This document shows positions 57,102 through 64,000 of a stretch of 64,000 bases of DNA, in pieces; position 1 is the first letter of the stretch, and every line of letters begins with the position of its first letter. Both the position numbers and the translations under genes were made by a program. This DNA is from Prolixibacteraceae bacterium. GTDB lineage: Bacteria > Bacteroidota > Bacteroidia > Bacteroidales > Prolixibacteraceae. The stretch spans positions 19,642-83,641 of the forward strand of contig JAIBEZ010000007.1 of the NCBI GenBank assembly GCA_019459485.1, written 5' to 3'. The notes under the pieces were generated by a model. The model worked only from the letters and a program-made list of their open reading frames with translations, was not told the origin of the DNA and searched no databases.

Positions 57102-58787
57102 ATGGCGGCTAAACCAAAAATCGCAGCAGACTTCAACCTTTTCGATCAATCAGTTAACCTTCTGAGCGGTGTAAAAGTACTTTTAATATATCCACCTGTC
57201 AGGCTTACGCAACAGCCACTTTATCCGCCATTCGGATTGCTTGCACTTGCCTCGGTTTTGGAGAAATCAGGAGCCAAAGTTGAAATTCTGGATCTGAATA
57301 TGAAAAGGATGACCTTTTCGGAGTTGAAACTTGAACTGAAAGAAAGGGAATTTGATGTAATGGGCACCGGCGGCATGGCCACGGTGTATTACTACATGAA
57401 AATGCTCGCCGAATATTTCAAGAAAGAATATCCGCAAATACCAATTATTGCGGGGGGCACTGCATGTTCAGGTTCGCCGGAAGTCGTAATGAAAAATACC
57501 TGCTTTGATGTAGCTGTGCTTGGAGAAGGTGAACCTGTTATTATTGATATAATTCAGTCCCTGCTGAATAAAAAAGACTTATCCGGAATACCGGGAATCA
57601 TATTCAAAGATGAAAATGGAAACATCATCAAAACAGAAACCCGCCCACGAATGGCAAATTTAGAGGACCTGCCATTGCCTGCCTATCATTTAATCGAGAT
57701 GGAAAAGTACATTGCCAATTCAAACATCTACAAAATAAAAAAGAATAAAGTTTCTGAAGCACGGATTAAAACGCTCAATTTAGATCGGATCAAAGCCAAC
57801 CGTCCAATAATGATTTTCTCTAAAAGAGGTTGTCCTTTTGGGTGCAACTTTTGTTACCGGAATTTTGGACGCAAAGTGGTTGGCATGTCGGTACAACGCA
57901 CCCTCGATCACATGAAATTTCTTGAAAAAGAATACAATACCATTAACTTTATTTTTGGCGACGAGATCTTCAACATCGACAACAATTGGGTTATGGAATT
58001 TTGCGAAGCGCTCATTGCTGAAAAAAGAAATTACATTCTGAGTGTTGGAAACGGACTGCGGGCCAATTTAATTGAAAAAGAAGTATTGCTGAAAATGAAA
58101 GAAGCCGGATTTTGCAGTGTCGCAGTGGGAATTGAGTCGTTTTACAGTCCCACCCTGTTAGCTATGAATAAAGGCCAAAGCAACGAAGTCATTGCACATG
58201 CTGTCAGAGTTATAAATAGTTGCGGATTCCATTTGTCATCGGCTCAGTTTCTATTTGGTTATCCGAGCGATGGTCCTGAATCGATGAAGGTTAATATAAA
58301 AACCTGCAAAGAATTGGGACTGAAAAATGCAGGATTTGCCATCCCCTGCCCCTATCCGGGAACTTTTTTGTACGAAAAGGCAATCAATGAAGGATATCTT
58401 CAGGATGAAGAAGGCTGGCTGATGGAATTGGCTGACCGCGACATCAGCGACCGGGTGATCAACATGTCGGGCAAATCGGATCAATATTTAAAGAAGACCA
58501 TTGCCAATGCTGAAGATGAGATAAAAATGTTCTTCATCAGAAAAGATTATCCTTTGACAGGATCGCTGCTGACCGTTCTTCAGAAGGCAGGCAGAACTTT
58601 TCATGTAAATTCTTTTGAGGTATTGAAAGGCATGAAAGATGGCATGAAAAACCTCGTATTAAGGGGAAAAATGCCCGGACGTATCCTGAAGAGTGGAGGC
58701 ACAAATCATGTCCATATTCGCGACGAGGCACTTGAATTACTGCACAAATGGAAAACTGAAGCTTCGAATCAGGTAACGGCAGATTAA
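57102..58787 (+). CDS. B12-binding-domain radical SAM protein
   Basis: 561 residues. Residues 25-165 form a cobalamin-binding-like domain (VLLIYPPVRLTQQPLYPPFG, IIAGGTACSGSPEVV, AVLGEGEPVIIDIIQSLL); residues about 225-430 the radical SAM barrel with SKRGCPFGCNFCYRNFG carrying the CxxxCxxC cluster motif. The substrate-side segments IFGDEIFNIDNNWVMEFCEA and AVGIESFYSPTLLAMNKGQS are standard for this BchE/HpnJ-type class. It could be a methylase or a carbon-skeleton-modifying enzyme; substrate unknown. It has its own promoter and no biosynthetic neighbours. Confidence 0.9.
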   Translation: MAAKPKIAADFNLFDQSVNLLSGVKVLLIYPPVRLTQQPLYPPFGLLALASVLEKSGAKVEILDLNMKRMTFSELKLELKEREFDVMGTGGMATVYYYMKMLAEYFKKEYPQIPIIAGGTACSGSPEVVMKNTCFDVAVLGEGEPVIIDIIQSLLNKKDLSGIPGIIFKDENGNIIKTETRPRMANLEDLPLPAYHLIEMEKYIANSNIYKIKKNKVSEARIKTLNLDRIKANRPIMIFSKRGCPFGCNFCYRNFGRKVVGMSVQRTLDHMKFLEKEYNTINFIFGDEIFNIDNNWVMEFCEALIAEKRNYILSVGNGLRANLIEKEVLLKMKEAGFCSVAVGIESFYSPTLLAMNKGQSNEVIAHAVRVINSCGFHLSSAQFLFGYPSDGPESMKVNIKTCKELGLKNAGFAIPCPYPGTFLYEKAINEGYLQDEEGWLMELADRDISDRVINMSGKSDQYLKKTIANAEDEIKMFFIRKDYPLTGSLLTVLQKAGRTFHVNSFEVLKGMKDGMKNLVLRGKMPGRILKSGGTNHVHIRDEALELLHKWKTEASNQVTAD

Positions 58788-58873
58788 ATTTGGGATAGGG
58801 CATAACGCATTTTGCAGGCTTTCTGTTTTATAAAGTCTAAATTTGACACGATCAATTCAGAAATACTATTCCC

Positions 58874-59851
58874 ATGCTTCAGAAAAAGAAAGAACAACCC
58901 AAAGAAAAATTAAAATTGCATCCACGAAACAAAAACCGGGAGCGATACGATTTCAGGCAATTGATTGAGAGTTTCCCGGAATTGTCAGCTTTTGTAAAAC
59001 CAAATATTTACGGCGACGAATCAATTGATTTTGCTGATCCGCAGGCGGTAAAAGCATTGAATAAAGCCATTCTGAAACATCACTACGGGGTGAGCTGGGA
59101 TATTCCCGAAGGCTATTTGTGTCCGCCCATTCCCGGAAGAGCGGATTACATTCATCACATTGCCGATTTTTTGTGCCGCAACAACTACGGAAAAATTCCG
59201 ACCGGCCCTCAAATAAAATGCATGGACATTGGCGTGGGCGCAAGTTGTATTTACCCGATCATCGGAAACCATGAATACGGATGGTCGTTAATTGGTTCAG
59301 ACATTGATCCGGTGGCGATCGAATCGGCCAACCAGATTATTGCCTCCAATCCGGCCATGCAGGGCAACGTGGAATGTAAGCTGCAAACCAATGCGAAAGA
59401 CTATTTCTACGGAATTATCCGGAAAGATGAACATGTGGACGTTTCCATCTGCAATCCGCCATTTCATGCTTCAGAAAAAGAAGCGCAGGCAGGTTCCATG
59501 CGGAAAATACACAATCTGAATCCTGATAAAAACGCAGAACCAGTCCTTAATTTCGGCGGACAAAACCATGAATTGTGGTGCGACGGTGGCGAAGAAAAAT
59601 TCGTACGAAACATGATCCTGCAAAGTAAAAAGTTCTCCGGAAATTGTTTTTGCTTCTCCACCCTGATTTCGAAAGAATCGAATCTGAAAAGTATTTACAG
59701 GGTTCTGGAAGAAGTCGAAGCATTTGCCGTGGAAACCATTCCTATGGGACAGGGAAATAAAATCAGCCGGATAGTGGTTTGGACTTTTCTGAACACTGAA
59801 GAACAAAAAAAATGGAAAAATACGAGGTGGAAAACTGCAACTTCCAGGTAA
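58874..59851 (+). CDS. rlmF: 23S rRNA (adenine(1618)-N6)-methyltransferase RlmF
   Basis: 325 residues, usual length. LHPRNKNRERYDFRQLIESF is the family start, MDIGVGASCIYPIIGNHEYG the SAM motif, DVSICNPPFHASEKEAQAGS the NPPF catalytic motif, and the WCDGGEEKFVRNMILQSKKF segment is RlmF-specific. It methylates A1618 in 23S rRNA on N6. It stands downstream of the radical SAM gene with an 86-bp gap. Confidence 0.95.
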   Translation: MLQKKKEQPKEKLKLHPRNKNRERYDFRQLIESFPELSAFVKPNIYGDESIDFADPQAVKALNKAILKHHYGVSWDIPEGYLCPPIPGRADYIHHIADFLCRNNYGKIPTGPQIKCMDIGVGASCIYPIIGNHEYGWSLIGSDIDPVAIESANQIIASNPAMQGNVECKLQTNAKDYFYGIIRKDEHVDVSICNPPFHASEKEAQAGSMRKIHNLNPDKNAEPVLNFGGQNHELWCDGGEEKFVRNMILQSKKFSGNCFCFSTLISKESNLKSIYRVLEEVEAFAVETIPMGQGNKISRIVVWTFLNTEEQKKWKNTRWKTATSR

Positions 59852-59883
59852 TCGCTTTTCTTAAATTCTAAACGACTATTAAA

Positions 59884-60720
59884 TTGAACACTTCACTGAA
59901 AATAATTTTTCCGGTTATCCTATTTTTTTGTTTTGGATTTTCGTCAAACGTTCAAGGAAAAAAACGCCCAAAGTTCAACGTCGTTGCCTTTTACACCGCT
60001 AAAAATGATCCGGCGCACATCAGTTTCGTAAACGAAGCCAACCAGTGGTTCTCGAAGGCAAGCGCCCGGTATCAATTCAGCTACGAGTCAACCAACGATT
60101 GGACCATGTTGAATTCAGAGTTCCTTTCAAATATTCAGGTGGTCATTTTTCTTGATACCCGCCCTGATTTGCCTGAACAGCGAAAAGCGTTTCAGGAATA
60201 CATGGAAAATGGCGGAGCATTTATGGGTTTTCATTTTTCAGCTTTTGCACTTTCTCCATCAGATTATCCCCAAAACTGGGACTGGTACCACCACGAGTTT
60301 CTCGGATCAGGCGAATACAAAGGCAATACATGGCGGCCAACCTCAGCTATTCTGAAAGTGGAAGATCGCAAACATCCGGCAACAAAGAATTTACCCGAAA
60401 AATTCAAGTCTCAGCCAAACGAATGGTATAGCTGGAAGAATGATTTGCGAAAGAATACCGACATCCGGATACTTGTATCAATCGATGCAACGAGCTTTCC
60501 GTTGGGCACTGGACCAAAACCTCACGAAATATGGCATAGCGGCGATTTTCCTGTTGTTTGGACCAACAGAAATTACCGGATGATCTACATCAACATGGGA
60601 CACAATGATATCGACTATGAGCGTGGCACCAATCACGAATTGTCGTTTACGTTCGGAAATAAGTTGCAGAATAAGCTGATTGCCGATGCTTTGATTTGGC
60701 TGGGAAAAGAAAAACAGTAA
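59884..60720 (+). CDS. Exported ThuA-domain protein
   Basis: 278 residues with TTG as start; no ATG is available before the signal peptide (SLKIIFPVILFFCFGFSSNV). The ThuA-like class I glutamine-amidotransferase fold shows VVIFLDTRPDLPEQRKAFQE, YMENGGAFMGFHFSAFAL, WDWYHHEFLGSGEYKGN, PAVWTN-like FPVVWTNRNYRMIYINMGHN. Family members are implicated in trehalose or other carbohydrate utilisation; exported ThuA proteins are common near polysaccharide-degradation genes in Bacteroidota, as here next to GH78 and GH43. Substrate unknown. Confidence 0.88.
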   Translation: MNTSLKIIFPVILFFCFGFSSNVQGKKRPKFNVVAFYTAKNDPAHISFVNEANQWFSKASARYQFSYESTNDWTMLNSEFLSNIQVVIFLDTRPDLPEQRKAFQEYMENGGAFMGFHFSAFALSPSDYPQNWDWYHHEFLGSGEYKGNTWRPTSAILKVEDRKHPATKNLPEKFKSQPNEWYSWKNDLRKNTDIRILVSIDATSFPLGTGPKPHEIWHSGDFPVVWTNRNYRMIYINMGHNDIDYERGTNHELSFTFGNKLQNKLIADALIWLGKEKQ

Positions 60721-60873
60721 TATAATTTCCCCTCACACTAAAATATATTTAGTTACTACTGTCCCTGTTTATTTCAGAGAGGTTGTTTTGATGGAAAAAC
60801 ATCTATTTTTATGAAATAGTTTTAAATCCATTTCACATTCTATCAGCCACAGGCTAATAAAAACCAACAAACG

Positions 60874-63180
60874 ATGCACCAGCCAAAATCTATTCAGAAG
60901 ATCAGAAATTTTTTATTACTGATCTCCTTTTTGTTTGTTTTTGCCTTTCATGCGCAATCTGCAATTCCTGAAAGAAACGAACCCTCAGGATTAACCGTTG
61001 ATTTCCTTTCTCAGGCCGGACAGGTTTTCCGCAATGGCTATCCGGTAAACACACCACTGTATCAGGCGGTCAACCGAAAAGAAAACTTCCAGTTTGCAGA
61101 GATTGCCAGAAAAAAACCGTTCTTCGGATGGATTGTCAACTCCGATCAAAACAACACGGTGCAGACTGCATACCAGATTCTGGTCGCTTCAAGTCTGGAG
61201 AATATTCAGAAAAGCACAGGCGATTGCTGGGATTCAGGAAGAACGGAAAGCGACCAGTCCGTCAATGTAATTTATGCTGGAAAAGAACTTCAGCCCAATT
61301 CGGTTTATTTCTGGAAAGTAAAAACATGGGACAATCATGGTGTCGAGTCTGCATTTTCTCCCGCTGCCCAATTTAAAACCGCACCGGTTTTGTCAGATTA
61401 CGCCACTTCGCGCTATCCGTTGCAAAAGCAGGATGTTTATCCGGTTTTCATAAACCCATTATCCGCTTCGCATAATTTTATCGATTTCGGAAAAGCCGCA
61501 TTCGGCACCATTCGCCTGACTTTGCTCGGAAAAAATGAGTCGGATACCGTGCTGGTTCATTTGGGCGAAGCGCAGAAAGGCGGGCGTATCAATCGCACTC
61601 CGGGTGGAACGATACGCTACTCAGTGCATAAACTCCAACTGAAGCGTGGCTGGAATACTTACACAATTGCTATTCCTCCGGACAAACGGAATACCGGCCC
61701 GCAAGCTGTTTTGATGCCCCAATACATCGGCGAAGTTACCCCGTTCCGCTATTGCGAACTGGAAGATTACAACGAACCACTCAGCAAAAACCAGATCTCT
61801 CAGGAAATCGTATTTTATCCGTTCGACGAAACTGAATCTCATTTCACCAGTTCCGATACCGTGCTGAATGAGGTGTGGGATTTGTGCAAATATTCCATCA
61901 AGGCAACCTCATTTATGGGCGTTTACGTCGATGGCGACCGCGAGCGAATTCCATATGAAGCCGATGCCTATATCAACCAACTTTGCCATTACGGCGTGGC
62001 CCGCGAATTCAGCATGGGAAGGTACTCGCACGAATACCTGATCAATCGCCCAACCTGGCCAACCGAGTGGATTTTGCAGTCGGTACTGATGGCCTGGAAC
62101 GATTACCTTTTCACAGGGAACAAAGAATCGCTCGCACATTTTTATACCGACCTGAAAGCAAAAGCGCTGTTGCCACTAGCCGACGAATCGGGATTAATTT
62201 CAACAAAAACCGGAAAAGTAACTCCGGAAGTTTTGGAATCCATTCATTTTAAAGGAGCTTTAAAGGACATTGTGGACTGGCCGCAAACCGGAATTCTTGG
62301 ACTGGGCAAAAATGAACCCGGCGAGACTGATGGTTTTGTTTTCAAAGATGTGAATACGGTGGTGAATGCCTACCACTATCAGGCTGTCAGTCAGTTGGCA
62401 CAAATAGCGAAAGTGTTGAATCAAACTTCCGACGAACAACAATTTACAGCAAGGGCAGCAAAACTGAAATCGGTTTTCAACGAAAAGTTGCTCGATAAAA
62501 AACGGGGAGTTTATTTCGATGGAATTGGAACCGACCATGCTTCGTTGCACGCCAACATGTTCCCGTTAACTTTCGGCCTTGTTCCCGAAAAGTATGTTGG
62601 AAAAGTGAGCAATTTCGTTCAGTCGCGCGGAATGGCTTGCAGTGTTTACGGATCGCAGTTTTTGATGGATGCCGTTTACGACGGGCACAATCCGGATTAC
62701 GGGCTTCAATTACTGAATTCTACCTCCGAACGAAGCTGGTACAACATGATTCGCGTTGGTTCCACCATTTCGCTCGAAGCATGGGACAACAAATACAAAC
62801 CCAATCAGGATTGGAACCACGCCTGGGGCGCAGCTCCTGCCAACATCATTCCCCGCAAACTGATGGGCATCGAACCGCTCGAACCCGGCTTCCGGAAAAT
62901 CCGCATCAAGCCGCAGCCCGCCTCGCTCGAACAGGCTGAAATCAAATGTCCGACCATCCGTGGCGACGTGCTGATGTCGTTCAAAAATCAGCCGCAACAG
63001 TCATTCAGCATGAACCTGACCATCCCGGCCAACACCACCGCTGATGTTTACCTGCCTTTCTGGTCTAAATCGCAGAAAGTGACGATGAACGGAAATACGA
63101 TAAAATATCGTCAGGAAGGAAATTTTGCAGTTGTTGAAGGAGTTGGATCGGGAAGCAATTTATTTGAGCTAACCCGGTAA
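60874..63180 (+). CDS. Alpha-L-rhamnosidase-like glycosidase (GH78)
   Basis: 768 residues with a signal peptide (FLLLISFLFVFAFHAQSAIP). An N-terminal beta-sandwich domain (TAYQILVASSLENIQKS, SVYFWKVKTWDNHG) precedes the (alpha/alpha)6 barrel with YVDGDRERIPYEADAYINQL (catalytic acid region of GH78), WPTEWILQSVLMAWNDYLFT, and TISLEAWDNKYKPNQDWNHA with the putative base Glu. It should remove terminal alpha-rhamnose from plant or bacterial glycans in the periplasm. Length is shorter than typical GH78 (about 900), missing the D/N carbohydrate-binding domains. Followed by the GH43 gene at 60 bp. Confidence 0.87.
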   Translation: MHQPKSIQKIRNFLLLISFLFVFAFHAQSAIPERNEPSGLTVDFLSQAGQVFRNGYPVNTPLYQAVNRKENFQFAEIARKKPFFGWIVNSDQNNTVQTAYQILVASSLENIQKSTGDCWDSGRTESDQSVNVIYAGKELQPNSVYFWKVKTWDNHGVESAFSPAAQFKTAPVLSDYATSRYPLQKQDVYPVFINPLSASHNFIDFGKAAFGTIRLTLLGKNESDTVLVHLGEAQKGGRINRTPGGTIRYSVHKLQLKRGWNTYTIAIPPDKRNTGPQAVLMPQYIGEVTPFRYCELEDYNEPLSKNQISQEIVFYPFDETESHFTSSDTVLNEVWDLCKYSIKATSFMGVYVDGDRERIPYEADAYINQLCHYGVAREFSMGRYSHEYLINRPTWPTEWILQSVLMAWNDYLFTGNKESLAHFYTDLKAKALLPLADESGLISTKTGKVTPEVLESIHFKGALKDIVDWPQTGILGLGKNEPGETDGFVFKDVNTVVNAYHYQAVSQLAQIAKVLNQTSDEQQFTARAAKLKSVFNEKLLDKKRGVYFDGIGTDHASLHANMFPLTFGLVPEKYVGKVSNFVQSRGMACSVYGSQFLMDAVYDGHNPDYGLQLLNSTSERSWYNMIRVGSTISLEAWDNKYKPNQDWNHAWGAAPANIIPRKLMGIEPLEPGFRKIRIKPQPASLEQAEIKCPTIRGDVLMSFKNQPQQSFSMNLTIPANTTADVYLPFWSKSQKVTMNGNTIKYRQEGNFAVVEGVGSGSNLFELTR

Positions 63181-63239
63181 GTATCATAGCAATAAACATA
63201 TGGTTGCTGTAAAAAATCAGAAACTTTAATTTTTAGGAT

Positions 63240-64000
63240 ATGTCACGAATCTCAGGGTTGATCTTTTGTCTCTTTTCGCTTACATCATTTGCGCAGAAAG
63301 AGGTTTACCTTTTTTCGTATTTTGTTGATAACGGACAGGATGGGCTGCACCTGGCATACAGTAGCGATGGTTTGAAATGGACTCCGCTGAACGATGGTAA
63401 ATCCTATCTGGCGCCAACCGTTGGCAAAGATAAACTGATGCGCGACCCGTGCATTCTTCAGGGGAAAGACGGATTGTTTCACATGGTTTGGACCAGCGGC
63501 TGGTGGGACAAGCAGATTGGTTATGCCTCATCGCCCGACTTATTGAACTGGTCGGAACAAAAAGGAATTCCGGTAATGGAACACGAGCCAACTGCTAAAA
63601 ACAGCTGGGCTCCGGAAATGGCCTATGATCCTGCAAGTGAGGAATACATTATCTTTTGGGCAACAACTATTCCCGGACGCCATGCCGATATTGCGGATTC
63701 AGAACGCGAAAAAGGATTGAACCACCGAATGTACTGCACCAAAACAAAAGATTTTAAGACATTTAGTCCTACGGAAATGTTCTTTAATCCTGATTTCAGT
63801 GTGATTGATGCTACTATTTTTCCGAAGAAACACAAGGTTTACATGTTCCTGAAAAATGAAAATCCGAATCCGCCGCAGAAGAATATCCGGATAACCGTAG
63901 CTGAAAATGCCTCAGGCCCTTATCCGCTGAATGTTTCAGAGCCAATTACCGATAAATATTGGGCTGAAGGACCAACAGCGCTTCAGGTTGGAAAATATGT
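63240..64000 (+). CDS. GH43-like glycosidase, N-terminal part
   Basis: The frame from ATG 63240 is open to the window edge (at least 253 residues). It begins with a signal peptide (SGLIFCLFSLTSFAQKEVYL). YSSDGLKWTPLN, LMRDPCILQGKDGLFHMVWT (with the Asp of the GH43 site), NSWAPEMAYDPASEEYIIFW (second) and YWAEGPTALQVG (catalytic Glu) follow in five-bladed propeller order. This fits family 43 arabinofuranosidase/galactosidase-type enzymes. Being 59 bp after the GH78 gene, it belongs to the same glycan-degrading unit. C-terminus outside the window. Confidence 0.85.
   Translation, partial: MSRISGLIFCLFSLTSFAQKEVYLFSYFVDNGQDGLHLAYSSDGLKWTPLNDGKSYLAPTVGKDKLMRDPCILQGKDGLFHMVWTSGWWDKQIGYASSPDLLNWSEQKGIPVMEHEPTAKNSWAPEMAYDPASEEYIIFWATTIPGRHADIADSEREKGLNHRMYCTKTKDFKTFSPTEMFFNPDFSVIDATIFPKKHKVYMFLKNENPNPPQKNIRITVAENASGPYPLNVSEPITDKYWAEGPTALQVGKY

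Noticed and set aside
1..64000. tRNA, rRNA, riboswitch and tmRNA genes
   Set aside because: I looked through the intergenic stretches and saw none; a covariance-model scan was not possible.

Overview
The window looks like chromosomal DNA of a free-living member of the Bacteroidota, probably a Bacteroidales/Marinilabiliales relative. Reasons: a fused fucokinase/GDP-fucose pyrophosphorylase (Fkp), several promoters of the TAnnTTTG type, little sign of Shine-Dalgarno sequences, a TonB receptor with an N-terminal carboxypeptidase-regulatory-like domain, a HYC_CC_PP-type small protein next to it, and secreted GH78/GH43 glycosidases. The assignment below phylum is inference. Layout: 0-5.1 kb is the end of a surface-polysaccharide cluster (glycosyltransferase end, epimerase, CapD-like dehydratase, initiating sugar transferase). 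5.1-10.5 kb is a decayed accessory island with four toxin-antitoxin modules (two damaged), four copies of a 33-bp palindrome, truncated copies of one helical protein family and a 21-bp-period tandem array. 10.5-16.6 kb holds GDP-fucose synthesis and salvage (gmd, fcl, fkp), with a four-helix-bundle (S23-type) gene inside a repeat-bounded element. 16.6-31.3 kb carries a toxin/antitoxin-like pair and mostly ordinary genes: an outer-membrane barrel, a VTT membrane protein, gpmI, DUF3109, VOC, HD, acyl-CoA ligase, hybrid kinase, recR, a GT2 fusion protein and a GNAT acetyltransferase. 31.3-36.1 kb is a second accessory stretch: another 21-bp array, an intact homologue of the helical family, an unknown gene, a four-helix-bundle-suffix gene, HicBA remnants and HEPN/MNT. 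36.1-45.7 kb is a seven-gene minus-strand operon for a membrane complex of the Hyf / complex I family in which both the NiFe ligands and most N2-cluster ligands are missing, i.e. an energy-converting-hydrogenase-related (Ehr-like) complex. 45.7-52.9 kb has a secreted PCMT, a PH-domain gene with a third 21-bp array directly upstream, and a set of dehydrogenase/oxidoreductase/creatininase genes. 52.9-56.9 kb is a probable metal (zinc) uptake locus: Fur-family regulator, His-rich small protein, TonB receptor, DUF4625 lipoprotein. 57-64 kb has a B12-binding radical SAM enzyme, RlmF, a ThuA-like protein, and GH78 and GH43 enzymes, the last cut by the window edge. The most unusual signal is the set of three intergenic arrays (7140-7391, 31357-31608, 47789-48082) with a strict 21-bp period (two helical turns) but strongly diverged units, 12, 12 and 14 units long. 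Two lie upstream of two paralogous helical proteins and the third abuts the promoter of a PH-domain gene. I know no described system that matches. Second is an S23-type four-helix-bundle gene enclosed by inverted 8-bp tandem repeats, with an internally deleted copy 1.4 kb away. All statements come from reading the sequence and translations; no database search was run.
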